Assembly (NCBI GenBank): GCA_021018995.1
Contig: CM037585.1
Span: 70,868,646-70,932,645, forward strand
Direction of reading: 5' to 3'
Source of the DNA: Chloranthus sessilifolius
Taxonomy: Eukaryota > Streptophyta > Magnoliopsida > Chloranthales > Chloranthaceae
DNA: 64,000 nt
The notes under the pieces were generated by a model, which worked only from the letters and a program-made list of their open reading frames with translations, was not told where the DNA came from and did no database searches. This document shows, in pieces, positions 20,525 to 33,320 of this stretch. How positions within the stretch are numbered: position 1 is the first letter of the stretch; every line of letters begins with the position of its first letter. Both the position numbers and the translations under genes were made by a program.

Positions 20525-22889
20525 TGTTACGCTATTTTAAGTGCTTGCTGCTAACTTTATTGGAGATGGTGATAAGAATGGGGTTAGTGGAAATGAATGA
20601 TGAATTGAAGAGCAGCAAGCCTAAAAATACATAGTCCTGCAAGATACAGGTCCTGTTGTAGCAAGTTTTGATAAGTAAGAGTTTGTCCCATAGGGAAAGT
20701 TTATCTAAAGCTCCAAGGGAGCTATCTTTAGTGGGCCCTCCAGATCTAGATACAGATCTGGCAATCCTAAATGGAAGGGGATTTATGGTCACTATAGTCT
20801 AAATCCTAAGGTAACTTAATGCCTAAACTATAGAAAGGGTTGAGAAGGGTGATGGAGTGTGAGAAAATAAATATAAAAGGGTGAGAAGTATGCTATTAGG
20901 TATAGATCTGATGGGTCTCATAACTCAGACTCAGATCTGCTGCTATAGAAATCCTATCCAATGGCAACATTATCACCAAAGAGGAGAAAGGATCCAACTC
21001 ACTCCTGTGCCATGATCCAATCCCTTATAGCTATAACTTGTCCACTTGAATGGTCACAGACTATCCAATAGGGGAACCACAATTCAGAGATGGGTCAGAA
21101 CAAGGTTATCCTTGTAGGCACTACTTCATCCAGGCTACAAGCTCAAGAATCCATAGGAACCTCAACCTCTAAAGCTCTGTGTGTGAGGCTAGGCCTACAA
21201 CGAGCACTAGCCTGGACACACAGAACCAGCAAGAATTTGAGTACTAGCTTTTAAGCTTAGCTGTTCACTGCTTTAGAAAGACAGCAGTGATCCAGTCACA
21301 AGCCTACAATCTCTACAGCCAAATCAGATCTGCGATCTGATGGTGGATCTATACAAATACAGGGGAGTCTGTCTCTGCACAATCTTTACAAGGCTACAAG
21401 AACAAGTACAGAGAAGAAGAATCTGTCTTAGATCTGTGGATTGGCCTCACCCTAGGGCTATAATCTGTCTACTTGAATGGTCACAAACTATCCACTGAGG
21501 CTATCCTCCTCACAGAGGTCTAAGTCGGAACAAGAACATTACTGTCGCCACCATGTTCACAAGGCTACCGGCACAAGCTCCCATGGGAATCCAGATTTAG
21601 TGGGTCCTGTGGTGGGGTTAGGCTTGCAACGTGCCTAACCTAGACACACAGGTCACTTGGATCTATGTAAAGCCTTAAAGACAATCCTCAATTGCTTACA
21701 GTACAACTTAGCAATGGTGGATCTCAAGGTAGCAGCCTTGCACAGAACAAGTCAGACAACACCAATCTCATACATGCAATAGATCCTATTACAAAACTCT
21801 ATTAAAACTATACCAAATAATCATACAAAGGCATAGCCAGCAAGTGCTGGACTATGGAGAGAAGGAAAGAGGAAAAAGAAAACTCCTAAACCCTAACCTT
21901 AGCCTCCTGTAATTCTACAGTCGGATTCAAGAAGAAGGAATACAGAAGTTAAGTCCCAAAAAAGATCCTTAAACCTAAGCTAGGCTTAGGCTTATATAGC
22001 AGTCGGCTCTCCCAGAATTAGGGTTAGGAAAATCCTAATTTTTCAATATAATTGCAGCCCATTCCTGTCCCTTAGATGCCTCGGGGCATGTGCACGGAGA
22101 TTAGAGCATTGGAGTGCATGCCCTAATTGCTGGAAGTTCCTAGATTGCCCTTGCAGAAGTGGGGCGAAGTTAAGAACCAGATCCTTGCTGGGTAGAAAAA
22201 ATTTCCAGATCTTGCCGCTTGGTAGAATTGGCGTCACGGGGTTGAATTGACTTGAAGCTCATGCAGTCGCGGGATTGATACTTTGGTCATCACAGGAATT
22301 GCGTGCACGGTTCGTCCCTTGGTGAATTTCACGACGATCCTCACAAAGAAGCAGTGTTCACAGGCCTATGGATCATGCGAGCATTTCCTTGAAGGTTTGT
22401 ATCCCGCGACCACTGCACGACAGGTGTGTGCTAGAGTGCCTGAAGCTCTCTCTCTTTAGTGAATAGTGCGACTGAAACTCATGAGAACCTCACAAAGTCT
22501 ACTTTTTAATTCTTTCTACCATCAAACCGCACGAGAACAATGCTAAGACTGTGCAACCAGTTGGTGTGCTGTCTTCAAAAGCCCGCGACACTTGCGTGAA
22601 GGAATTTTCTTTGGTTCAATTGAACCCTGCGACATCCATGCGAGGCATTCTTCTTCGTTTGTTTCTGCTTTGTTGTGCCTATGCTGTAGCCAATTCTCTA
22701 TCTGGGTTCAACCTTCATTCTTCTTAGGGGCTTCTGGGGCAACAGTAGGCTTCTTGGCATGGTTAGGGGTTTATTTATAGTTGCTGCTTATTACCTATAG
22801 AATAGACTTAAAATACATTTATTAAATGATTAAGGGTCTAATAGAGATTAAGTTAAGGGGTGAAAAGTGGTACTTTTCAGGTCTTAACA
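20525..22889 (-). mobile_element. Family B LTR of element E
   Basis: Reverse complement of the 34938-37368 LTR in overall order: TGTTAAGACCTG start, CGCGA-rich U3 (22210-22660), TATATAAG-type box near 21990, U5 block CTTACTTATCAAAACTTGCTACAA (about 20650-20680), and end at 20525. Length 2365 bp against 2431 bp. Confidence 0.85.
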
Positions 22890-22901
22890 CACCCCCAAAC
22901 C
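22890..22901 (-). promoter_or_regulatory. Polypurine tract of element E
   Basis: GGTTTGGGGGTG on the minus strand, directly followed by the LTR start TGTTAAGACC. The identical tract precedes the LTRs at 29716, 62171 and (minus) 40159. Confidence 0.85.
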
Positions 22902-25361
22902 TAATCTTTGCTAGTCCCTTAGCAAGCTGTAACTAATTAAATGCCACTTTCGTAGGGATCACGGGTACATTAAGCATATGTACCAAGCCTTTTAAACCCC
23001 TAGGTGATCCCTAGTGGAGGAGTGAAGTCACATGAGGGTTTTCAGTGAAGACACCCACAAACTTCACAATTAGAACAATTAAGTATAGTGCAGTTAATGA
23101 CAACACAGATTGAAATATACAAAGCTTCATTCCACACCCCTTCTTTAACAATTAGAGGAAACTGCAGCAGTGTTGCAGGCCATTTAAAACTTAAAAGTTG
23201 ATATGTGTTTGCATCACCACCATTCACCTATCATTAGAAATTCATTGGTTTTAAACCAATACCCAGCTTGCCTTAAATTCGAAATTCAGGTTGGATACAA
23301 CCCCAATGAAGTCAAAATTTAGACCCAATTCTCACTAGGGCTATCTCTCAACATTAACAATTTGAGGGTGTTCACATTCACAACAGCTCAAGAGCAGTTA
23401 CAGACCCCAAATGGGCCTGCAAGCATGAGCATAGGCAAAGCTTCTAATTTCTGATATCCTCATGAATTTTCACCATAGATTTGACAACTCTTCATCTCCA
23501 CATGACAACTCATTTTACTTTGGATCCACAAGGTCTTTTTGAATGGGTTGTAATGTGGCTTATGGCTTAGGGATGTAAAGAATAAAGGGGTAAAAAGGGA
23601 ACCCAAATTAAGAAATCTGCAAGGTAAGGAGTGATTCATGACTTGACAATCTTCATTTCAGCAAAAACTTCATCTTTCTTTTTATATTTCAGACTCAAAG
23701 TGGCCAGCTTCTCCTCTTCTTTTCAATTTTCAGATGATGTTGTTCTCTAGACTTCTCTTTCTTTTTCTCCTCTTTTTTTTGTTTTTATTCATTCTTTTTT
23801 TTTTTATGATTTTTTTATTATGAACTGCTGCACAATTGCCATTGATACACGAAAAAGTTGTTCACAAGTTGCTTTTCTTCACCTTCCACAGAATGTTGGA
23901 CCATTCTCAGTATCTTTAACTCCTCCTTTACCTTCTGAATTCTCAGAGTGAGGGTAAGGTTGAATCAGGTCATGAAGTTAAGGTGCAAATGTTCTGGTGT
24001 TTGTGAAAGAAAAGTATGATTTTAAGGCTCAACTAGTGTATGCAAAAGGGCAGATTTTTAAAAGGTTGGATTTTCAGGCTCAAACTGTCCAAATGAGGGC
24101 CTTGGATCATTTCCTTAGTATCATGAGTGTTGTCAATTAGCTTTGATTTGGAGGTGCACAACTTCAAGTGATAAAGTCTTGATTCAATTAGTCCTTAAAG
24201 CAGAAATAATACCAAAAACACTCTTCAAAAGAAAATGATGGGCCCAAATCTAACTAGGTATGGTCATAAAATTTAACCCATGGGCTATATTTTCATCTGT
24301 GTCTCTCCTCTTAGGTTCACTGAGTATTAACTAAAAAAATTTCTGATATTAGCTTCATGGTGGTGTCAAGATTTTAACTTATTCAGTTTTGAAAAGTGTG
24401 CAAAAATATTTAAAAATTTTTTTTACAAGTTTCCTCATTGTATCAAGTTAAGTGGAAATTGATTTTATTCATCCCAGTATACCACCATTACTACACTAAA
24501 ATTAACTATTCTATTGGCAAACCTATCCTGCCACACACCCAAACCATGAGGAGCAGTGTCCTCACTGGTTCAAAGGTGAGAAAATGCAGTGGAGTCCCGT
24601 CAGAATAAATAAACACAGAGTAAGATAGAGAAACAGAAAAATTAATGCTAACCGAACAGTATAGAACTAAAAGAAACTTTCATTAAAATAAAAAGAAAAT
24701 ATCACAAAAATAGGTAAAAAGAAAAGACAAAATGGGGGGGGGGGGGAAGAAGGATCAAGGAAGAGTCGATGGGGGAGGTCCGGACAGCTAGGGTTAGAAG
24801 AGGAAGGATGAGATGAAGAGGAACTAAAGGCCTATTTAAAAGAGTTGGACGATGGAAAATGAATTGGCAGAATAAAGCTTTGTCCCTTTCCCAGGTTGGC
24901 AATAAATTAGAAGTGTGTGGGGAATGAAGAATCTCACAACTGATTATGGGAAAAGAGAGCGCACAATAAATGATGGTCTAAAGATAGGCTTGGTATGCAA
25001 GGGGATCCTGTGTATCGTGCAGCTGCACACTGGAAGGTGTGGAAATTTGCTTTGTGTCCGGTAAGAACTCCGCGAGGAGCACAGATAGGGCCCATAAATA
25101 TGAAAAGGAAACCATTTTAATCCTATGATTGAAGTCAACAGTCACATGGATTCCTATCTGAAATGATCATAGCCACCCTAAATATATCTCCCATGACGAA
25201 ATAGAACAAAATGAAGACAAAAATAGAAAAGCACACAGAACAGATCAATATACAAAAAAAAAAGAGAAATTATATTAACTGGAAAAACATGTACAATTGT
25301 AATTACAAGTAGAATATTGGAAGGGGACAAAAAGAAAAACCTAAGTATAATCTAATCTAAT
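22902..25361 (-). mobile_element. 3' non-coding region of element E
   Basis: No coding sequence here. It contains a second polypurine-like GGTTTGGGTGTGTGGCAG around 24530-24545, 1.64 kb from the true tract, a G/C homopolymer at 24734-24746, and a block at 24780-25200 that is collinear with 59640-60370 of the plus-strand copy but with the small ORF degraded. 23340-23560 is inverted relative to 29041-29300. Confidence 0.7.
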
Positions 25362-28300
25362 CTAAGAGGAAGAAGAATCTGAATCGAAATCTGTTAGGAA
25401 ATCCCAGCCCATCTTTTTAGCATGTTCCCTAAGGGCAGCTTTGTCCTGTTTCTTCTTGGCTTTCTTGGACTTTCTTATTTCGGCCGGTGTTTTCCTTGTG
25501 GTTGGAGCTTTAGGTGCCCTCACCCTTACTTTTAGTTGCTTGGGTATTTTTGGTTCCTTGGGTTCATGAGGGGCTTTTCCTTTTCTTTTCGCAGGGGGGG
25601 TTATAGGGGATTTGCCTTTGCCTTTGCCTTCCTCAGTGGGGACCACTGGGGATTTCCATTTTTTTTTTTACTCAAGCTGGCCAAGGGATTGTGCCTCCTC
25701 AGACTGGGCAGCTGGCTCTTTGCCAATTTTTATAGAGACTGCTGTGGAAGCAACCCTCTTAGCAGTGAATTTCCTTTGTTTAGGATAAGTTTGCTCTTTT
25801 GGGGGAGCAACAGAGGCCTTGGTAGGTGGAGACTGCTCTGTCGGGGGTGAGGCAGGAGGGGCAGCAGGGGCCTTCCCCTTTTCTTACTGGGTCTTAGGTT
25901 GTGCCTCCTCAGACTGGGCAGCTGGAGCTGGAGTAGCTTTAGGCTCTGGGTCTGGCATGTGAACAAAGAGTGGGGTGGGCTGCAGAGGAGCATTTCTGAC
26001 AGCAGCCAATGCAGACTCCAATGAGGCTATCTGGATTTGTTGTTTGAGGAGGTCAGTCTCATGGATTTCCTTTTGGATTTGAAAGATCTCTTGGGCATTG
26101 TTGAGCCTCTTTTCAAATAATCTGGTCTGCACCTTCTCTATAGCAGTATTTGCTTTCTCCAGCTCCAAATTGAGCTCATTATAGGCAGCTATAGATTTGG
26201 CCTTCTGATATGCCTCTAGGATATTTGTCCACCCCAAGGAGATGCCCAGTAGTTATTTTTTACGGGCCTCCTTCATTTCATTGATCTGCTACAATAGGGG
26301 GGTCTCAATGGACTAGCGAAGTTTGGACATGCCCCTCAGGACATCCTTCCTAAGATAGGGATTGTCTCTCATGGCATGGAGGATGGTGAGGTAGGGAGGG
26401 ATGTAAAAGAAATGTTTGGGTGCGATGGGCAGTGATGAAGTGGAAAGAGCAAACTGTGATTGGTCCTAGGGGGAGGATGGGATAACAGTGGGTAAGTCTA
26501 TTTGTGGGGGGAGGGGGATAGGTTCTGGGTCTATTTGTGTATGTTTGTTAGTGTATGTTGGAGGGGGTAGGATAAGAGGGGATGGAGAGTATAGGGGAAA
26601 GGAAAATGGTGTAGGCTCAGTAGGAGCAGGGGGTGATGGGTGGGGGGGAAATGGGAATGGTGAAAGGGATGAAAGGGAATGGGGGGGTTGGGTCTGTAAA
26701 AGGGATTATGGGTGTTGGATGGGGTTGGGAGTCAGGGATGGTGTCAGTATGGGTATGTTTGTCAGTGTAAAGGACCAGGGGGGTTGTAGTGGATTGTTGA
26801 GGGATGGGTGGGTTGGTTAATGTCTGTAGGGTGGATTGGATGGATGTGAGTTCAGTTTGCATCAGGTCCTGTGTATGGGTAGTGGTGTATAATTAGGATT
26901 GGATGTCTTGGATAAGGGATAGGATAAGTGTCAGTGTGTCGAGGGTGGGAGGTTGAGTCTGTGTAGAAGAGGACACTAGTTGGAAAGGTGAGGAAGGTGC
27001 ATGATGGAAAGTGGAAGGAGGGGAAGAGTGGGGTTCTAGTGAGTGATGGTGTGATGTAGTTGGGGAGTCCAGGAGGGGGGTGTAGTGGGTAGGCATTGTG
27101 TCAAGGAAGGTAGCCATAAAGGCTTGGAAGCCTATGGTTGTGTTAAGGGTTAAGTCAATGTCTGTGAGTGGGGATGTAGTAGGTATGGCTGGGGTGGTGT
27201 CTTGTTCAAGGTGTGTTGTGTCAATGGGGATAGAGGGGATTGTGGGAGGTGCCTAGGATATGGTGGGGATTGTCTCAGTGGTTTTTCATTTTTTGTAGGA
27301 AATGAGTGGAGGGCTGTCAGATTTATATGTAGCTGATGGGGGTATTGGGGCTGTGTATTGAGGTAGGATAGGGGATGGGGAGTCCTCTCAGGTACCAATC
27401 ACAGGTGAAGATGGATGGGGAGTGTATTGAGGTAGATGATGAGGACAGAGGAGGGTGGGAGAGACATGGAAGAGGGGTAGTGGATGCAGGAGTAAAAGGT
27501 GGTGGAGAAATGGGGGCTGCTGCAGTAGTGGTGGTAACAGGCTCTGTGAGCACCTCCTTGGTAGCAAGGGTAGACCTTGTTCCAACTGCCTCTTCTAGTT
27601 GTTTGGGAAGGGCCTGAGCCTCAGCTTTCTTCTTCTTCTGGGCCTCCATCATGCTCCTGGTGATTCCCTATTGCCTCTTAGCAAAAGTAGTAGGGGCAAG
27701 GGTGGTGGTCTGCTCATTTTTTTCTATCTTGTACCCCCCCTTGCGTAGTAGTAAGGTAATGACCCTAGCATAAGGGAGTGTGTGAGGCTTCTTGTTTGTC
27801 CCTATCTTCTCCACTAGGTCTTTCATTGCCTCGAAGATGAGCCAGGCCGCATGGAAGCCATGGCCAAGAGAGAAAGAATAGACAGCATCTGCGATGGGAG
27901 TTCTCCTCTCCTGCTGATGTCCTGAGCAGTAAATGTTCTTTCCTGGGATTTGATCAATGAAGAGGAATTCAGGTTCCAATTCTCTCCTTCTGATCGAATC
28001 CCCTGTGGCCTTTAATCCTCTGGTCAAAGCCCTTGCAATTGTATCAATGGAGGCGCTCAGGGGGGGGCCATATCCACAGCTAGGGTCGAATGCGGCTGGG
28101 ATGCCCAAAACTTCATCAATCACCTTGGGGCTCGTTAGCATTTCAAAATTGTCAATCAGCACAGCAAGCATACTTGTCCATCCTTGTCCTTCTTGACCCT
28201 GATGTGCTGATAAAATAGTTGCACTAGCCTAGGGTAGGCTAGTGCTGGAATGCCTCTCATCAAGGGTATCAGGCCCGCTTTGCTCATAAACTGCACGACA

Positions 28301-28533
28301 GGGGCAGAGAGAGGTTCCTTCTCAAAAAATGGTAGGTCAAAAGATGTCTCAGGCTCCAATGGGATTTAAACCATGAGCTCAGAAGGAGTAGAAAACTTAG
28401 GGGTTAGCTCCTCCGCCTCCTCAACCACTTCCTTTCCTTTTTTAGGTGCCTTTGAAGTCTTGGCCTTCTTAGGGGTGGTCTCAGCAGGGGCCTTATCCTT
28501 CCCCTTTCTCTTCTCTACACTCTTGGGAGCCAT
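25362..28533 (-). pseudogene. Degenerate ORF3 of element E (PF20167-like, Athila accessory protein)
   Basis: ATG at 28533-28531 opens a Lys-rich, nuclear-localisation-like N-terminus (MAPKSVEKRKGKDKAPAE...). The central domain (28360-27668) includes GHQQERRTPIADAVYSFSLG and LPYARVITLLLRKGG, shared with ORF3 of element C (GHSQERRTPI, LPFGRLITALLR). It resembles the putative plant transposon protein domain common after integrase in Athila elements. Next comes a Pro/Ser/Thr-rich stretch (about 27650-26480), a coiled-coil segment (26237-25884, with NNAQEIFQIQKEIHETDLLK), and a basic tail ending GWDFLTDFDSDSSSS. Broken, with several interruptions. Basic ends plus coiled coil would fit a nucleic-acid-binding oligomer, but function is not established. 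Confidence 0.65.
26480..27480 (+). other. Strongly G-rich plus strand (antisense of ORF3 Pro/Ser/Thr region)
   Basis: About 1 kb with many G-runs of 3-7 (for example around 26507-26523 and 26640-26690) and few C on the + strand. It is explained by the Pro/Ser/Thr codons of ORF3 on the minus strand, but gives dense G-quadruplex potential. The Gly-rich frames on the + strand are images, not genes. Confidence 0.6.
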
Positions 28534-29040
28534 TTCAAACTCTATCTTCGAATATGAGGAATGGAGACGGAGATCTAAGTGCTTACCCTAAAATCCTAGG
28601 GTTAGGTTTGATCTGACGCACAGGGCACCGCGAGAGCTCTGATCAGAGGGCAATAGATGGTGGTGATGTTAGGAACAACTCTATAGATTCGTGGAGTGAA
28701 TGATGAGCTGTAGGATTGATGCTGGAGGAGAGATGGGGAAGAGTGCCAGAAGCTAGGGTTTCATAAAGGGAAGAAGGAAGAGAATACTGGAAAAGGAAAA
28801 ACGCGCGGGGTTAAAATACTTATCGCTAAGCTCGACGCGCTATGGAAAATCTGGTCGCGGGATTGGAAATTAACCTGGCAAAGGTGTTATTCAATTTGGA
28901 TTGCGCGACAATCTCCCTGGTTGACCTTGGAGCGTGTGACAGTGTGGGATGAATTCATGTGAATTGTGCGAGCGGCTCCCAAGTCCCCATTTGGATTACG
29001 CGAAAAGCTCTGAGGTTAACTTTGAATCTCGCGACAACCT
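28534..29040 (-). promoter_or_regulatory. ORF3 leader of element E, promoter-like
   Basis: On the minus strand it contains many CGCGA-type words (28800-29040, for example TCTCGCGACAAC in inverse sense), one of which, GTCGCGGGATTG, also occurs in the element's own LTR U3 near 22266. A TATTTTAA TATA-like sequence is near 28812-28821 and a telo-box-like GAAACCCTAG at 28753-28762, upstream of the ORF3 start. Similar order to the LTR promoter. Confidence 0.5.
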
Positions 29041-30384
29041 TATCAAAAAGACCTTGTAGATCCAAAGTGAAATGAGCTGTCATGTGGAGATGAGGAGTTG
29101 TCTAATCTATGGTGAAAAGTCATGAGGAAGTCATAAATCAGAAGCTATGCCTATGCTCATGCTTGCAGGCCCATTTGGGGTCTGTAACTGCTCTTGAGCT
29201 GATGAGAATGTGAACACCCTTTTGATTTTCATGATTGAGAGATAACCCTGGTGAGAATTGGGTCTGAATTTTAACTTCTGTGGAGTTGTATCCAACCTGA
29301 TTTTTGAATTTAAGGCAAGCTTTGTATTGATTATATGCACATTGTATCCTTGATGTGAACTAATTGGTGGTGATGCACATGCATGTTGATTTTTGAGTTT
29401 TAAATGGCTGCATTACTGCTATAATTTCCTTTGATTTTAAAAGGATAGGTGTGCACTGAGACTTTATTCATTGAAATTTGTTTTGTCATTGATTGCACTA
29501 CTTTTAACTATTTTAATGGTGAAGTTTGTGGGTGCCTTCACTGAAAACCCTCAGGAGACTCCACTCCTCCACTAGGGATCACCTAGGGATTTAAAAGGCT
29601 TGGTACATATGCTAAATGTATCCGTGCTCCCTATGAAAGTGGCATTTAAATTCTTAGAATAGTTATTTTAAGTTTTCTTTTGCTTCGGGACTAGCAAAGA
29701 TTAGGTTTGGGGGTGTGTTATTCACTGAAAAATACTACTTTTCACCTCTTAACCTAGCCTTTGATAGACCTTGAAGTAGTCTAATAATCATTTGTTAAGT
29801 GTGTTTTGTAGTTAGCAATAATCTGTGCAGCTTAACACAAAATCCATCCTTATTGGCCCAAAGAAGAGGAAGAAGATATGCAAAGATGATAGCTGAACCA
29901 AAGTCAAATAGAACACCCTGGTAGAGCTCACCATGGTGACCAGGTGCTGATCATCATTGATCAAAAGCCCAGCAGATGAATGAAGTTGGCTGAGAATGGA
30001 GAAGCTGTAAAAGCAGCAAGTCCAATACAACAGAGCATAGAAAGATAGATCTCACAAAGTTGAGAAGCTCCCTCGCGAAGCTGAGGATGCAATGAAAGAT
30101 GCCCTCCCGTAGATAGGATGCGCAGTTTAGAGGAGAGCTGTAAAGATATCGTGAAGATCTCGTGGATTGAAATCCTCAGAATTTATGGTCGCGAAGCTCT
30201 CACAGAGATCAGGTCTTAAAGAAGCCAGGCAAAGAATATAGCGAGTCCTTGTGTGAACTGGACTAAAATTCACCTCGTGGAGTTCGTGCATGGCCCTAAA
30301 AGAGAGAGACGCCCAAAATTCTCCTCGCGCAGATCTCGCACACTCTGAAGCCTTACCAATTACTACGTGAGCGTAGGAGCATAA
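29041..30384 (+). mobile_element. Family A 3' end: 3' region, polypurine tract and LTR start
   Basis: 29041-29703 is collinear in inverse orientation with 23547-22902 and in direct orientation with 61540-62158. GGTTTGGGGGTG at 29704-29715 is followed by the LTR start TGTTATTCACTG at 29716. The LTR runs to 30384, where a second copy of the LTR start interrupts it; its missing continuation resembles 19250 onward. Truncated at both ends. Confidence 0.7.
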
Positions 30385-32976
30385 TATTATTCACTGAAAA
30401 GTACCACTTTTCACCTCTTAATCTAGCCTTTGCTAGACCTTGAAGCTCACTATAATCTGTGCAGCTTAATACAAAATCCATGCTTATTGGCCTAAAGAAG
30501 AGAGAGAATACATGCAAAGATGATAGCTGAGCCAAAGTCTAATGGAACACCCTGGTAGTGCTCACCATGGTGATTCAATTGCTGGTCATCATTGACCAAA
30601 AGTCTAACAGATGAAAAAATTTAGCTGAGAATGGAGGAAGCTGTAGACAGCAGCAAGTGCAATGCATCAGAGTGTTAAAATCCTCATCTCGCACAGTTGA
30701 GGATCCCCCTCACGAAGCTAAAGATGCAGTGAAAGTTGCCCTTTTGTAGATCTGTCGCGCAGTCAAGAGGACAACAAAAAAGACATCGCGAAGATCTCGC
30801 AGTTTAATACTCTCAAAATTTGCCCTCACGAAGCTCTCGCGAAGAAATACCCTCAAAGTAGCTACGTGCAAAACATAGCGAGTTCACATGCACAAAGAAT
30901 AATCTGTCACCTCATGGAGTTCTCGCGTGGCCGAAGAAGAGAGAGACGCCCATAATTTCTCTCACGCAGCTCTCACGCACCCTGGAGCCTAATCAGTACT
31001 AATCAGACGCCTTACTGTGCGAGTACTTAGTGAGAGAGAGAGTTTCTAAAGCTTTATCTGTGCAAAGTGTCCTGGCGCTCTAGATTATCTCCGTGAAAGT
31101 AATACAGCGTAAAGGAACTGCACGATGAATTGAAGATTGACTGCGTGAGTAAGCACTACTCACCAACTAAAGGCTACTCCACGAAAGCTCTGCAACTGCG
31201 TGAACGAACTAATGCAGATGTCAGGCCCATGAAGCTCGGGCTCTCCCCTTCTCAGTTTTAACTTAAGGACTCTTTAGGAATTTCCCGAGACTAGGGTACA
31301 CTTCTCGAGGCACATATCTCCAAGCATCCAAGAGTTGAAATAGTGCCACGTCTATTGGAAAAATTAGGGTTAATCTCTTCAGAGCCAAAGCCTTATGGAC
31401 AGAGTATATAAGCTGACTTAGAGTTTATTATTTTCATCTTTCCTTCATCCTTTGTTGGCATCGAGCTCCAACAGGCTAGGGTTAAGGTTTGGTCATCTCT
31501 TTTTCTTATTTTTCTTCTCTCTTAGCCTAACATTTGTTGGCTAATCCTCTTATAAGCAGCTAGGTTTAGTTTGTATTGCAGTTTTGTAATAGGCTTAGTA
31601 TACATTAGGATTTTCGATGAGCAGTTGTGTACAGGCTGCAGCCTGGAGGCAGTTCATTATAAGTTTTGCTTTCATTAATGGATTGCTATTTTAATGCTTA
31701 CTCAATCTGTTATTCTCCTATCTGTCTGTAGTTCTGTTCGGGCTATAGCATACATTTAGGATTTGAGCTTATTGAAAGACCCATGGAAAGCAATGTTGGA
31801 TCTGTAGTGAGATCTGGGGAGCATGGAGGCCTGTGGACCACGGTGGCTGCAGCTATTTACATGTTCTTTCTTAGAACCCTGTGGTATGGACATACCAATG
31901 GGATACCCTGTGACCATTGCAGTAGACAGAGTATAACCCTAAGGGTGTATCCAGCCACATGTTTGAGGAGGATTCTTTTCCCTACACATGAGTTTTTAGA
32001 ACCTTGTGAGGTGGTTTGTACAGAAACAGGCTCCCCTCTATTGTACTTAGCTGCCATCAGAGGTTAGATCTGATTTCTCTGTAGTAATTGCAGCTTGAGG
32101 CTGGGTCATTACAGGCCTTTGTAACAATGATCAACTGAATTTTGAGCTTTATTCAACCTATTACATGGTCCTTTTTGTGGGCATAGTGAGCCGTTGGCCT
32201 TGGCAAAGCACTTATGATCTATGGGTTGGAATACCTATGGATGTCAGTCAGATCTGTGCACAGATCTAGGGAGCTTGTAGCTTAGCATTAGATAGTGTTG
32301 CAATAGTATTCATGGCATGATATGGTCCAGTGGTTGGAGAAATGATCAGTCCACCCCTCTGGATCAGATTAGCAATTTCTGCTTTAACCAATGGCATTTG
32401 GCAGACTCTATTGGATGCCTTGTGACCATTACAGTGGAGAGGGTATAGCCTTAAGAGCACCCCAAATGGCATGGGTTAAATTGGATATTCCTACCCTGTT
32501 GAGGCTTTTGATAGCATCTCAGCAAGGACCACTGCAGAGACTGACTAAATCTGAGTTACATCACTGTTGTAATTCTAGCTTAACCTGCTTACTTCTCATA
32601 ACTTTTATATTTTATTCTGGTACACACCATCACCATCTTCTTTTTAACCATTTCTTTAGGATAGAGCTACATTTTATTTCTCTATTTTTAGGATTCATTT
32701 AGTGTAGTCGTGACACCCAACTCCCTTTCTTTTGGATTGTCAGATCTGGAGGCCTACTATTATAGCCCATTTTGGATTCTAGATCAATTTCTCTGTGGGA
32801 TAAACTCTTACTTATCAAAACTTGCTACAATGGACCCTGTATCTTGCAGGATTGTGTGTGTTTTACACTTGCTGTAATGACCCATCTCCACATCTCCACT
32901 CTTGATTTATTTTCTCCACTGATTTCTAATAAAATAGCAGCAAGCAGTCTGAACACCGACCGAGCCAACAAGTTTT

Positions 32977-32994
32977 TGGCACCACTGCCGGGGA
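32977..32994 (+). promoter_or_regulatory. Primer-binding site, tRNA-Asp type
   Basis: TGGCACCACTGCCGGGGA, six bases after the LTR end, against the plant tRNA-Asp complement TGGCGCCGTTGCCGGGGA (three differences). Confidence 0.85.
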
Positions 32995-33320
32995 TATTGA
33001 TCTTTTTAGTAGACCTGAGTTGTATTATAATTTAGACTAACCAGTTCTTTGTAGCTGTGACTAATCTAGAATAAAAGTACTACTGATTCTTTGTGGAGTT
33101 TTGCAAAAATGGACTGTAGAAGAAGGGAGAAGCTAAAAATGCAGCTGGAGTGTAGCTAGCTTTGTGTGCAATTCCTTCCCCCTAAATCTCAGTCTATTTA
33201 TGTTTACTTCCCTGTGTTTGTTTAGTGTAAATCTTAGTAGCTGTTGATTTTTGTTTGAAATATTCTTTGTGTGTGCTTGCGATCATTTTCTGTACTTACT
33301 GTGGGTGTGAGTATATGCAT

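Larger units (their letters stand above)
20525..29040 (-). mobile_element. Athila-like element E (family B), 3' half, minus strand
   Basis: Parts, read on the minus strand: leader of ORF3 (29040-28534), degenerate ORF3 (28533-25362), 3' non-coding region (25361-22902), polypurine tract (22901-22890) and 3' LTR (22889-20525, 2365 bp, TGTTAAGACC...TAACA). Gag and pol are absent: at 29041 the sequence switches to the 3' region of another copy in opposite orientation. It is inserted into the family A LTR fragment ending at 20524. Broken, several interruptions in ORF3. Confidence 0.75.

Noticed and set aside
26488-26820. Gly-rich open frame on the + strand
   Set aside because: Mirror of the Pro/Ser/Thr-rich ORF3 region on the minus strand.
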